From positions 1-21,391 of the forward strand of contig DASUFK010000031.1 of assembly GCA_036274615.1 (NCBI GenBank): 21,391 nucleotides of DNA, read 5' to 3'. The stretch is from FEN-1219 sp036274615 (lineage in GTDB: Bacteria > Pseudomonadota > Gammaproteobacteria > Steroidobacterales > Rariloculaceae). Numbering within the stretch: position 1 is the first letter of the stretch; each line of letters opens with the position of its first letter. The translations under genes were made by a program, and so were the position numbers. The notes beneath the pieces were generated by a model that saw only the letters and a program-made list of their open reading frames with translations, did not search any database and was not told the DNA's origin. Positions 7,072 through 15,231 of this stretch are shown piece after piece.

Positions 7072-7194
7072 TTGCACCGAGTGTAGTTGGCGCGCCGTCA
7101 AAACGTCTGTGATTGGCTGCACAGATTTGTTTCCGACGCCCAAGCACCATCCGACACCAGCGGCCCTGAGGAAGAAACCTTCATATTCGGGCTC

Positions 7195-7223
7195 TTGACA
7201 TATTTTCTGGGTGGAGCTTATAG
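7195..7223 (+). promoter_or_regulatory. Near-consensus sigma-70 promoter of the OmpA-family gene
   Basis: A perfect -35 box TTGACA (7195-7200) is followed by a 17-bp spacer and TTATAG (7218-7223). The expected transcript begins near 7230, leaving a leader of about 26 nt before ATG 7256. The GTG at 7211, an alternative start in the same frame, lies inside the spacer and is therefore excluded as translation start. Confidence 0.68.
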
Positions 7224-7255
7224 AAGACCAAACCACCGAGGGACAGGCTCTCGCG

Positions 7256-8731
7256 ATGCTCGGCAAACGATTCATCCGCGCAACTATCTGCGCGCTGTTC
7301 GCGCTCCTCTCGTGCGTGCCCGCGTGGCGCGTCGCCGCGCAGCAGGATCTGCGGTCCACGTTGTTCGCCGAAGCGGATCGCGCGCGCGAGGCCGCCCGCG
7401 CAGCGAACGCGGAGCTGCTCGCCCCCGACGCGTTCGCGCGCGGCAACCAGTCCTATACGGGCGCGGAGGCGGACCTCGAGCGCGGCCGCAACATCGAGCG
7501 AATTCGCAGCGCCCTCGCCGCGTCGTCCACCGCCTTCAAGGAAGCTGCGCAAGCGGCCGAGATCGCGAACGTGACGCTCGCGTCAGTGATCAAGACGCGT
7601 GACGACGCCAACAAGGCGAACGCCGCAACCTTCGCCGCCCAGCAGTGGAACGACGCGGGCGCGGGATTCACGGCGGCGGCCCGCCGTCTCGAATCGGGCG
7701 ACATCCGCGGCGCGCGTAGCCGCGCGGACGAAGCCGAGAAGCTGTTTCGCGACGCCGAGCTCACCGCCATCAAGGCGCAGTACCTGAGCCAAACGCGCGC
7801 GTTGCTCGCCGAAGCCGAGCAGATGCGAGTGCCGCGTGTGGCGCCGACCACTTACGCGAAGGCGCAACAGCTGCTCGCGCAAGCGGAGATGGAGCTGAAC
7901 AACAACCGCTACGACACCGACCTGCCGCGCAGCCTCGCTCAGCAAGCGAACTACGAAGCGCGGCACGCGATCGCGCTCGCGAAGGTCATCGGCACGATGC
8001 GCGATCAGGACCGCTCGCTCGAGGACGTGATCCTGCGCTACGAGGACCCGCTCGTGCAGATCGGCGCCGCCGCCGACAAGGCCATCCAGCTCGACGACGG
8101 CATCGAGCCCGTCACCAAGGATCTCGTCTCGTATGTCGAGAGCCTGCGCGAGCGCGCCGCACAGAGCGAGCGCGATCTCGCCGACGGCCGCACGCGCGTC
8201 GCCGAGCTCGAGGAGGAGATCCGCGGCCTCGATGAGCGGCTCGGCGGCGTGTCGCAGGAGCGCACCGCGCTCGTCCAGAAGCTCGAGGCCGAGTCGCGCA
8301 TCCGCGAGCAATTCGCCACGATCGAAAGCTCGTTCGACCGCAACGAGGCGCGCGTCTCGCGCGAGGGCAATCGCGTGATCGTGCGGCTCGTGGGCGTCAC
8401 TTTCCCGAGCGGCAATGCCGACATCAACCCGCGGGTCCGGCCGCTGCTCGAGAAGCTGCGCGCGGCGGTCGACGTCTTCCCGCGCTCGCAGATCGTGATC
8501 GAAGGTCACACCGACTCCTACGGCAGCGACGAGGCCAATCTCGCTCTCTCGCGCAAGCGCGCCGAGGCGATCGGCGCGTATCTCACGAACCCGCTCGGCG
8601 TGCCGGCGTTCCGCATCAGCGCGGTGGGCTACGGTGAGACCCAGCCGATCGCGAACAACGACACGGCCCAGGGCCGCGAGCGCAACCGGCGCATCGACGT
8701 CATCATCGAGCCGCAGCTCGAAGCGCAATAG
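7256..8731 (+). CDS. OmpA-family protein with DUF4398-like helical N-terminal region
   Basis: From ATG 7256 the protein has 491 residues. A signal peptide (1-28, ending PAWRVAA) sends it across the inner membrane. Residues about 35-280 are Ala/Arg/Glu-rich helical repeats resembling DUF4398. A coiled coil follows at roughly 290-360 (RTRVAELEEEIRGLDERLGG). Residues 375-491 are an OmpA C-terminal peptidoglycan-binding domain with the usual VTFPSGNADINP, IEGHTDSYGSDEANLALSRKRAEAI and GYGETQPIANN segments. The Asp of GHTD (420) and the Arg of SRKRA (435) are the diaminopimelate-binding residues. There is no lipobox or beta-barrel, so it is probably periplasmic. The start was set by the upstream promoter and by the signal peptide. 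A high-expression promoter precedes it; it ends just before an inverted-repeat element. Confidence 0.9.
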   Translation: MLGKRFIRATICALFALLSCVPAWRVAAQQDLRSTLFAEADRAREAARAANAELLAPDAFARGNQSYTGAEADLERGRNIERIRSALAASSTAFKEAAQAAEIANVTLASVIKTRDDANKANAATFAAQQWNDAGAGFTAAARRLESGDIRGARSRADEAEKLFRDAELTAIKAQYLSQTRALLAEAEQMRVPRVAPTTYAKAQQLLAQAEMELNNNRYDTDLPRSLAQQANYEARHAIALAKVIGTMRDQDRSLEDVILRYEDPLVQIGAAADKAIQLDDGIEPVTKDLVSYVESLRERAAQSERDLADGRTRVAELEEEIRGLDERLGGVSQERTALVQKLEAESRIREQFATIESSFDRNEARVSREGNRVIVRLVGVTFPSGNADINPRVRPLLEKLRAAVDVFPRSQIVIEGHTDSYGSDEANLALSRKRAEAIGAYLTNPLGVPAFRISAVGYGETQPIANNDTAQGRERNRRIDVIIEPQLEAQ

Positions 8732-8737
8732 CCGCGC

Positions 8738-8911
8738 GTCGTTCCGGCGAGTGAGCCGCAGCCGTCCCGCGTTAGCCGCACGCCCCCCTTGAACGCGGCC
8801 GAAGGCCGGCGAAGTCGCGTGCCGCGAGGGACCCATTCGAGGTGCGGCCACCGCTACCACCGAACTAACACGGCCAACGCGGGACGGCTGCGGCTCACTC
8901 GCCGGAACGAC
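8738..8911. repeat. Inverted-repeat element between two convergent genes
   Basis: Arms 8738-8773 and 8876-8911 are identical over 36 bp. After one mismatch a further 4 bp pair, giving 41-bp arms with a 92-bp centre. The right arm covers the last codons and stop of the hydrolase gene (stop at 8895-8897). The left arm begins 6 nt after the OmpA-family stop. The centre holds a 31-bp sequence (8796-8826) identical to 695-725 in the other large element, although the arms of the two elements are unrelated. It could form a large cruciform or act as a bidirectional transcription barrier, but there is no U-tract. Confidence 0.85.
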
Positions 8912-9842
8912 TCATCGTCTGCGCGAGCCAGTCGCCGACGAGGTCGCCGACCTTTGGTTGGGCGAGGTAGCCGTAGGCTTCGTGGACGTTGAGGCCGTAG
9001 TCGGCGTGGAAGAAGTTCTCGAGGTCCACGTAGTCCTCGATGGATTCGACGAGGCCGAGATCGACCATCTCGCGGAAGTGCGGCGCGAGCCGCGCGTGCA
9101 GCGCCGTCGTGTCGCCGAGCGCCGAGAAGTTCACCCAGCGGCGGATATTCGTCGGATATCGCGCCGCGCCGACTTCGTCGCGGCCGCGCAGGCGGCGGCG
9201 CACGAACTTCGTCGCGAGCGGGCTGCCCATCGTGACGAACAGGTCCACGCGGCCGCGCGCAGGCGGGTTGTCGTGCGACAGCTCCCGGAGTGTGTCGTAG
9301 GCGATCATCGAGCCCAGGCTGTGGCCGATGAGCAGAACGCGCGAGCCGTCGGCCCACGCATCCTCGAGCGCGGTTCGCAAGCGCGCACGAATGGTGGTGG
9401 CGATGCCGTCGCGGTTCCTGCCGTAGCGATTCGCGTCGTGGATCTGCGCACGGATCGACGGACCCGCGAACCAGCGGCCGAGCAACGGCACGGCGTCGCC
9501 GATCACGTGCGACCAGCGGACGATACGCCGCGGCCAGGAGTCCACGGCGCGGCGGTCGGCCTCCGTCGGCGCCTCGTGCGCGAGCAGGCGCTCGATGCCG
9601 GGCAGGTCGAGCGCGATGTCGCGGTACGTGCCGTAGAAGAGGTAGGTCCAGCTCAGGAGCCGGAACCGGCGGGGATCCGCGGCAAGCGCGCGCGCCGCGC
9701 CGGGGCGCGAACGCTCGACCGCCGCGAGCAACACGCGGCGGAGCTGCGACTCGTAAATCTCCGGCGGCGGCTTCGGCTTCAAGCCCGGAACAAAAATGAT
9801 GCATGCGCCGGTCAAGTCGCTGTCGTCTCCACCCTCGCGCAC
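8895..9842 (-). CDS. Alpha/beta hydrolase (lipase/esterase-like), unassigned substrate
   Basis: The product is about 315 residues from a GTG at 9842. The core is an alpha/beta-hydrolase fold: strand CIIFVPGL near the N-terminus, and VLLIGHSLGSMIAYDTL carrying the nucleophile elbow GHSLG (Ser175 in this numbering). A later strand, LFVTMGSPL, is followed by a C-terminal NVHEAYGYL segment that may carry the catalytic His. There is no signal peptide, so it is probably cytoplasmic. The start is uncertain: the frame is open to an ATG at 9917, but that would overlap the divergent gloA start and its Shine-Dalgarno. A TTG at 9815 with GGAG upstream is another option. The final four codons lie within the arm of an inverted repeat. 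Confidence 0.82.
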   Translation of the reverse strand: MREGGDDSDLTGACIIFVPGLKPKPPPEIYESQLRRVLLAAVERSRPGAARALAADPRRFRLLSWTYLFYGTYRDIALDLPGIERLLAHEAPTEADRRAVDSWPRRIVRWSHVIGDAVPLLGRWFAGPSIRAQIHDANRYGRNRDGIATTIRARLRTALEDAWADGSRVLLIGHSLGSMIAYDTLRELSHDNPPARGRVDLFVTMGSPLATKFVRRRLRGRDEVGAARYPTNIRRWVNFSALGDTTALHARLAPHFREMVDLGLVESIEDYVDLENFFHADYGLNVHEAYGYLAQPKVGDLVGDWLAQTMSRSGE

Positions 9843-9885
9843 GCTCGCGGTATAGTCGGCAGATACTTCGCCGGATCTGCCTTTC

Positions 9886-9901
9886 AGGAGAATAGGTCGT
9901 G
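9886..9901 (+). promoter_or_regulatory. Shine-Dalgarno fixing the GTG start of gloA
   Basis: AGGAG (9886-9890) lies 8 nt before GTG 9899. It selects that codon over the ATG at 9917, which has no ribosome-binding site. A TATAGT (9851-9856) about 43 nt upstream of the GTG is a candidate -10 box, but no convincing -35 accompanies it. Confidence 0.7.
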
Positions 9902-10318
9902 CGGTATCTGCATACAATGGTGCGCGTGAGCAACCTCGAAGCGTCGCTCGACTTCTACTGCCGCAAGCTCGGTCTCAAGCAGGTCAAACGAATGGATCAC
10001 GAAGCTGGGCGCTTCACGCTCGTGTTCGTCGCGGCCGAGGGTCAAGAGGACTGCGCGATCGAGCTCACTTACAACTGGGATCCCGAGGCGTATACGGGCG
10101 GGCGCAACTTCGGTCACGTGGCGTACGAGGTCGACGACATCTACGCCACCTGCCAGCGGCTCAAGGACGCCGGCGTCACGATCAACCGGCCGCCGCGCGA
10201 CGGCAAAATGGCGTTCATCCGCTCGCCCGACAACATCTCGATCGAGCTGCTGCAGCGCGGCGATGCGCAGCCGAAGCGCGAGCCCTGGGCGTCGATGCCC
10301 AACACCGGCGTCTGGTGA
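9899..10318 (+). CDS. gloA: Lactoylglutathione lyase (glyoxalase I)
   Basis: GloA isomerises the methylglyoxal-glutathione hemithioacetal to S-lactoylglutathione, the first step of methylglyoxal detoxification. The 139-residue VOC-fold protein keeps the four metal ligands: His5 (MRYLHTMVRV), Glu55 (AIELTYNW), His73 (FGHVAYEVDD) and Glu116 (SIELLQ). The ELTYNW and GHVAY.VDD motifs are diagnostic. Starting at GTG 9899 is required to include His5 and is supported by an AGGAG sequence. Its stop codon lies inside the left arm of a 30-bp inverted repeat. No gloB is adjacent. It could be expressed divergently from the hydrolase gene, but no shared function is evident. Confidence 0.95.
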   Translation: MRYLHTMVRVSNLEASLDFYCRKLGLKQVKRMDHEAGRFTLVFVAAEGQEDCAIELTYNWDPEAYTGGRNFGHVAYEVDDIYATCQRLKDAGVTINRPPRDGKMAFIRSPDNISIELLQRGDAQPKREPWASMPNTGVW

Positions 10319-10404
10319 AAAACAGGGACATGCTGCTTTTTCGGCGTTACGCCGACGGACCGCAGCGCAACTAACGAAAAAGCAGCATGTCCCTGTTTTT
10401 CACC
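10314..10404. terminator. 30-bp perfect inverted repeat, likely bidirectional terminator
   Basis: Arms 10314-10343 and 10375-10404 are perfectly complementary over 30 bp, with a 31-nt loop. Each arm contains runs of five A and five T (GTGAAAAACAGGG, GCTTTTTCG), so both strands carry U-rich stretches at the stem ends. It sits between the convergent gloA and diguanylate cyclase genes, whose stops are at 10316 and 10415. The left arm includes the gloA stop codon. This placement suits a shared terminator. The arm length is unusual for one, so a mobile palindromic repeat is also possible. Confidence 0.7.
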
Positions 10405-10414
10405 GGCCCTACTT

Positions 10415-11638
10415 TCAGCCGTGCTCGCGGTAGACGACCTTGAAGTTGCCGGTCTCGATGCCGGAGTCGTCCGAGTCCTTGAAGACCACGCGGTTGCGCC
10501 CTTCACGTTTCGCCTGATAGAGCGCCTCGTCGGCCGTTTGGATCGCGCCGGCGAGGCTGCGGTTCGACGCGGCGCGAGCAAGCGCCACGCCGACGCTCAC
10601 CGTCACCGACTCCGCGCACATAGAGCCCGCGTGCGGGATCGCGAGATCGAGCACGTCGCGGCGGATCTGCTCCGGTAGGCTGCGCGCATAGTCGTCCGGA
10701 GGGCCGTAGAGCACGAGCACGAACTCCTCGCCGCCGTAGCGCGCAGCGAAGTCGAACGGCCGCTTGGCGCAACGCGCGATGCTGCCGGCGACCTTCTTCA
10801 AACAGTCGTCGCCCGCCTGATGTCCGTAGAGGTCGTTGTAGATCTTGAAGTAGTCGATGTCGACGAACACGATTCCTACGGCGACCTCCTCGCGCCGCGA
10901 TTGGCGCCACACGCGGCGCACGAAGTCGTCGAAGATGCGCCGGTTGTACAGCCCGGTGAGGCCGTCGCGCTCGGCCAGCTCGTTGAGCAGCCGCGTCTCG
11001 AGGAAGTTGGTGCGCAGCGCGTGCTCGAGGTTGTACGTCGAGATTCCGCCGATCACGGCGGCCGCGCCGAGCATCGCGGTCATGTAGCAGAGATCGTTCA
11101 AGGGCAGGCCGAGCATGAAGCCCATCACCACGTGAGTGGTCACGAGCAGCGTCGCAATGCTGATCGCGATGTTGAACAAGAGACCGAGGAATAGACATGC
11201 GTACAGGATCACCATCACGAGGCCGGCGAGCACGTACGACTCGCCCTGCAACGCCGCGAGGTGGGTGATGTAGGTGACCACGAAGCCCACCAGCGTCACT
11301 CCGACCGCGGCCACCTCGGAGTAGAAGCGCCGCGCCGACGGCAGCGAGATCGCCACGCCGATCACCGCCAGCAGCGGGCAGAGCACACCCAAACGCAATG
11401 CGTTCAGCGGACCGCTGCCCGGCGTGCCCAGCACGAAGTCGAGGCAGGTGACCACGAGCACGAGGATGATGGCGATGAGCCCCGACAAGCGTGTCCGCGG
11501 CAGATTCTGTGCCGCGTAGAAGTCGCGAAACTCCTTCTCGAGCAAGCCGCTGAAGCGCAGCTTCGCGAAGCCAACGCTCAGCTGCCGTGCGAACGGCGAA
11601 CCATGGCCATCGGTGTCGAGTTTCGAGGGCAAATCCAT
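10415..11638 (-). CDS. Membrane-bound diguanylate cyclase (GGDEF domain)
   Basis: From ATG 11638 the product has 407 residues. Residues 51-202 hold six hydrophobic helices, a MASE-like sensory membrane domain. A short linker follows and then a GGDEF domain (about 222-390). The active-site motif is GGEEF (302-306), preceded by the DGLTGLYNRR entry motif and FVDIDYFKIYND. An RPFD at 293-296, five residues before GGEEF, matches the product-inhibition I-site RxxD. All of this supports active cyclic di-GMP synthesis with feedback control. The frame can be extended to a GTG at 11710, but the extra 24 codons do not look coding. It lies 123 nt downstream of batD on the same strand, and no terminator was seen between them. 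The signal sensed is unknown. Confidence 0.92.
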   Translation of the reverse strand: MDLPSKLDTDGHGSPFARQLSVGFAKLRFSGLLEKEFRDFYAAQNLPRTRLSGLIAIILVLVVTCLDFVLGTPGSGPLNALRLGVLCPLLAVIGVAISLPSARRFYSEVAAVGVTLVGFVVTYITHLAALQGESYVLAGLVMVILYACLFLGLLFNIAISIATLLVTTHVVMGFMLGLPLNDLCYMTAMLGAAAVIGGISTYNLEHALRTNFLETRLLNELAERDGLTGLYNRRIFDDFVRRVWRQSRREEVAVGIVFVDIDYFKIYNDLYGHQAGDDCLKKVAGSIARCAKRPFDFAARYGGEEFVLVLYGPPDDYARSLPEQIRRDVLDLAIPHAGSMCAESVTVSVGVALARAASNRSLAGAIQTADEALYQAKREGRNRVVFKDSDDSGIETGNFKVVYREHG

Positions 11639-11761
11639 CGACCGCGGATTTATCTTTGCAACCGTGGAAGGATGCGCCGCCGTACAGGGGATTTCCCTAA
11701 CGTGAGTCACACTCGGAGCGTGAACTCCGGCAGGTTTCGGGGAGGGGGGTGCTCGGGGGTT

Positions 11762-13426
11762 TTACCGATAGAGGGGCAAGAGCGGATCTTCCTTGACCGC
11801 AGCGCCCGCCCCGGAGTCCGTTTCGAAGGCGCGGAGCACGCCCCGCAGGCCGCCGCCATCCCAGTCGCCGGGCGCCGCCCCATATAGGTGCGCCTCGAGA
11901 TCGAGCACCTCGCGCGCCGGAGCCTCGGGCAGAGCGGCGGCCAGCGCACCCAAGCTGCGCGGCGGGGAATCCGGGAACCGCTGCTCCGCCCAAAGCAGCA
12001 ATGCGCGGCGGGCGGCGTCCGCGTCGTTGGTTCGACAGGCCGCGTCGAGGTCGCGCAGCGGCTTGCCGCCCTTCGCCTTCGCGTCGGCGGCGCGCGCCGC
12101 GCCGGCAGGCCGCGCAACGCGGCGCGACCACCACCACGCGAGCGCGGTGAGAAGCCATCCCGCCGCAAGCACCGCGCTCACGGCCGGCCAAAAGCTCGAT
12201 GCCGGCGGCGTGGTCACCGCCGTGGCCTCCGGGGCATTCGACGGCGCGGGCGCCGGAACCGGTTCGCCGCTCGGAGCGATCCGCAGCGTGCGGGCGGGCA
12301 GCTCCGCGACCTCCCAGCGCTGCGTGTCGACGTTCCACCACGGCACGCGCAGCGGTGCGAGCGTGACGTCCCCGGCCGTCTGAGCGATCACGGCCATGCT
12401 CACGGTGCGCCGCGAAGTAAAGCCCTGCGGCGTGATGTCGCGCGACATCTCGGGCTGGTCCGCATAGAGACGGATCCCCGCTTGCTGGGTGGTCGGCAGA
12501 TCGGGCAACTGCGTCTCGAGAAGTCCGTCCGCTTCGATGGTCACTTTCCGGGTGCGAGGAACGCCCACCACGAGATCGGGCGAGTCGTCGCTCCACTGGT
12601 CCGTCAGCGTGACGCGATGTGCCGGCAGCCAGCTCGCGTCGGCCATCGAGGCCGGCGGCGGCACGGCGGGCTGCACGTCGATCTCGAGCATGCCGGAGCG
12701 AAACCGCGCCACGCGCGAGAACCCGCGGTCCGGTATCACCATCGCCTCGTAGGTGACGGGACCGACCATGAGCCGGGCGGCCTGCTGCGGGAAGATCGCG
12801 TAACGGCGCTCGCGCACCTCGAAGCTGCGGCCCGCGCGGCTCGTTTGATACACGGCGTCCTCGCCGAGCTTTTCGACGATCGCCTCGCCGCCCGTAACCT
12901 CGGGGTTCGTGAGCGTCGCGCGCCCGGTAGCCACCGACGTGTTCCTGAACAGCCGCAGCGTGAGTATCACTTGCGACTGCACGTACACCGTCGAAGGCTG
13001 CGACTCGAGCTCCATGAAAATGTCGGCGGGTGCGTTGCCCGTGGTGTCTTGGGGAAGCACGCGCAGAGTCACCGGCTTGGTCTGCAAGTTGCCCACTCGC
13101 ACGGGCGGCAGCGTGAGCTCGCCGCGCGCGTCGGCCTTGGGCATCAGCTGGTACTGCCACTCCGTGACCTGCGAAGTCTGGCCGTTCAGGATCTGGATTC
13201 GCGAGCTGCTCTGGCGGCCGAGCACGTCGAACTGCTTCTGCAGAGACGTGACGTCGGGCTCTTCGCGGATCGGGCCCTCGCCGCGGATCGTGTACGTGAA
13301 CGACTCGTTGTCACGGATCGTGGCTCGGTCCACGGTGGCCTGCAGCACCGAATCTTGCGCGTGTGCTGCGCCGAGCGCGGCGGTCAACGCCACGAACGCG
13401 GCAAGTACGCGCAGCGCGCGCCTCAC
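11762..13426 (-). CDS. batD: BatD-family periplasmic/membrane protein
   Basis: The product has about 554 residues: a signal peptide (1-23, ending GAAHA), a long beta-rich periplasmic region with repeated immunoglobulin-like BatD modules (RATIRDNESFTYTI; TVYVQSQVILTLRLFRNTSV), one membrane helix (about 412-433) and a cytoplasmic helical tail. This is the usual BatD arrangement. BatD proteins occur with MoxR and BatA/BatB VWA proteins, and in Bacteroides were linked to oxygen tolerance; the mechanism is unsettled. The GTG start at 13426 overlaps the upstream stop by 4 nt (GTGA). An adjacent GTG at 13429 has GGAG 8 nt upstream and is equally good. The longer frame upstream is a shadow of the preceding gene. 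It is the last gene of the operon. Confidence 0.88.
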   Translation of the reverse strand: MRRALRVLAAFVALTAALGAAHAQDSVLQATVDRATIRDNESFTYTIRGEGPIREEPDVTSLQKQFDVLGRQSSSRIQILNGQTSQVTEWQYQLMPKADARGELTLPPVRVGNLQTKPVTLRVLPQDTTGNAPADIFMELESQPSTVYVQSQVILTLRLFRNTSVATGRATLTNPEVTGGEAIVEKLGEDAVYQTSRAGRSFEVRERRYAIFPQQAARLMVGPVTYEAMVIPDRGFSRVARFRSGMLEIDVQPAVPPPASMADASWLPAHRVTLTDQWSDDSPDLVVGVPRTRKVTIEADGLLETQLPDLPTTQQAGIRLYADQPEMSRDITPQGFTSRRTVSMAVIAQTAGDVTLAPLRVPWWNVDTQRWEVAELPARTLRIAPSGEPVPAPAPSNAPEATAVTTPPASSFWPAVSAVLAAGWLLTALAWWWSRRVARPAGAARAADAKAKGGKPLRDLDAACRTNDADAARRALLLWAEQRFPDSPPRSLGALAAALPEAPAREVLDLEAHLYGAAPGDWDGGGLRGVLRAFETDSGAGAAVKEDPLLPLYR

Positions 13427-15231
13427 CACGGCTTCTTCTCCGTGCCGCCGATCGGCTTGCCGTCTTGATCCACGCCCATGCGTTGATATTGATAGAGGAA
13501 CTTGCGCCGCAGGAGCCCGCCCGGGTCCTGCGGGATGCGTCGCAGCCACTGCTCCGCGGCCTGCTCCGACGCCCAGTGCTCGACGTCCTGTGGCGACTGG
13601 GCTTCCTGCGGCTGCTGATCAGGCGGCTGGTTGGCGGTCTGCTGCTGCTGATCCGGATTCTCGTCGTCGGGAGACTGCGAGTCGTCGCCCTGCTGGCTGC
13701 GGTCGCCGTTCGCCTGCTGGTCTTGCTGCGATTGATCGCCCTGCTTCGATGGGTCCGAGCTCGAGTCGTCGCTCTTGTCGGCCTGCGAGTCGCCCTGCTG
13801 CTGGTCGCTCTGCTGATTTTGCTGGTCGCCGTTCTGGCCCTGCTGCTGTTGTTGCTGCTGCTGTTGCTTCTCGAGGAAATCGCGCAGGAGGTCGCGGTTG
13901 TAGCGCGCGTCGTCGTGATTCGGGTCGAGCTCGAGCGTGCGCTCGTAGGCGCCGATCGCCTCCTCGAGCTTGCCGCTCTTCGCGAGCGCGTTGCCGCGGT
14001 TGTAATTGCCGTCGGGCGTATCGAGGCGGTCGAGCGTGGCGGCGCTCGCGGGGAAATCTTCCGCACGGAACTCGGCGGCACCCTTCCAGGCCGGGTCCTT
14101 GAAGAGCGCGGCGGCGCGGGCGGCGTCGTTCGCCTGCATCGCCTCGAAGCCGCGCTGATCCGGCCGCTGCCAGAGATCCGACCATTCGAACGCCTCCGCC
14201 CGCGGCAGAGGCAACACAGCGCACAAGGCGAGCGCGCAGATCCAACCCCGCCGGAAGGAGAGCGCGAGCAGCGGCAGCAGCGCCACGGCCAGCAGCAGGC
14301 CTCGATCCCGCCAGATGTCGGCCTGGTGCTGCTCGCCGCCCTCCTCCGCGATCGCGCCGCCGGACGGCAGCTCCGTGGGGAACAGCGTGTCCAGGTCGCG
14401 ATCATCGGGAGAGAGCCGGGCGAACCGGCCGCCGCCCGCGCCGGCGAGGCGCTGCAAGCCGCGGGGGTCGAGCTGCGGAATCACGACGTTGCCCTTGTCG
14501 TCGGTAACGAAGCCGCCCTCGTCGCGGGCGATCGGCGCACCCTGCTCGGTGCCTACCGCGAGCGCGCTCACGCGGAAGCCTTTGCCGCGGAGCTCGCGCG
14601 CGAGGTCCACGTCGTCGTCGCTCACGTCGGAATCGGTGATCAGCAGCACGTCGCCCTGGCTCAAGCCGGTCTGCTCGAGCAACGCGCCGGCCTTCTCGAG
14701 CCCGGCCGCGAGCGAGCTGCCTTGTGACGGCATGATCTGGGTCGCTACCGCCGACACGAGCGCGGAGATCGTCCGCGTGTCGGTGGTGAGCGGGGTCACC
14801 GTGAACGCGTGCGACGAGAACACCACGAGCGCGGTCTGCCCCGCGGCGCGGCGCCCGAGCAGGTCGAGCAGCTTGAGCTTGGCGCGAGCGAGCCGCGTGG
14901 GCTCCACGTCGGCTGCATCCATCGAGCGCGACAGATCGAGCGCGACCACGAGCGCCTCTTGCGAACGGAACGCGGGCACGGGCAATCGCTCCCACGCGGG
15001 ACCGGCCATGCCGAGCACGCCGAGCGACCAGGCCGCGATCGCCGCGAGCAGCGGCCAGCGCCGCTCGCGCAGCGCCGCGGAGTCGACGAGCACGTGCGGC
15101 CGCAGCGCCGCGTCCACGATGCCGCGCCAACCGCCGCCCTCGCCGCGGCCGCGCAGCAGCTGCCAGATCAGCCAGACGCCGGCCGGCAACAGCACGAGCC
15201 ACCACGGCCGTAGGAAATGGAACTCAGCCAT
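13423..15231 (-). CDS. batB: BatB-like VWA protein fused to TPR and glutamine-rich region (BatB/BatC type)
   Basis: The 602-residue protein has membrane helices near 10-26 and 60-76. A von Willebrand A domain (about 92-290) carries the metal site DLSRS (Asp99, Ser101, Ser103) and LLITDSD (Asp200). Two further hydrophobic segments lie at 311-326 and 329-345. A TPR unit at about 405-442 (NYNRGNALAKSGKLEEAIGAY) follows, then a Gln/Asp/Ser-rich low-complexity region (about 455-560) that opens with a run of about nine glutamines, and a short conserved C-terminus (EQWLRRIPQDPGGLLRRKFLYQY). BatB and BatC functions are thus in one chain, a known arrangement. The ATG at 15231 overlaps the batA stop by 8 nt. 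The Gln run uses mixed CAA/CAG codons. Confidence 0.92.
   Translation of the reverse strand: MAEFHFLRPWWLVLLPAGVWLIWQLLRGRGEGGGWRGIVDAALRPHVLVDSAALRERRWPLLAAIAAWSLGVLGMAGPAWERLPVPAFRSQEALVVALDLSRSMDAADVEPTRLARAKLKLLDLLGRRAAGQTALVVFSSHAFTVTPLTTDTRTISALVSAVATQIMPSQGSSLAAGLEKAGALLEQTGLSQGDVLLITDSDVSDDDVDLARELRGKGFRVSALAVGTEQGAPIARDEGGFVTDDKGNVVIPQLDPRGLQRLAGAGGGRFARLSPDDRDLDTLFPTELPSGGAIAEEGGEQHQADIWRDRGLLLAVALLPLLALSFRRGWICALALCAVLPLPRAEAFEWSDLWQRPDQRGFEAMQANDAARAAALFKDPAWKGAAEFRAEDFPASAATLDRLDTPDGNYNRGNALAKSGKLEEAIGAYERTLELDPNHDDARYNRDLLRDFLEKQQQQQQQQQGQNGDQQNQQSDQQQGDSQADKSDDSSSDPSKQGDQSQQDQQANGDRSQQGDDSQSPDDENPDQQQQTANQPPDQQPQEAQSPQDVEHWASEQAAEQWLRRIPQDPGGLLRRKFLYQYQRMGVDQDGKPIGGTEKKPW

Noticed and set aside
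7583..8860. Minus-strand 425-residue frame opposite the OmpA-family gene
   Set aside because: It is Arg/Ala/Asp-rich antisense of a clear coding sequence and begins inside the inverted repeat.
11718..11735. CGGAG/CTCCG hairpin after batD
   Set aside because: It has a 5-bp stem without a U-tract; not enough to call a terminator.
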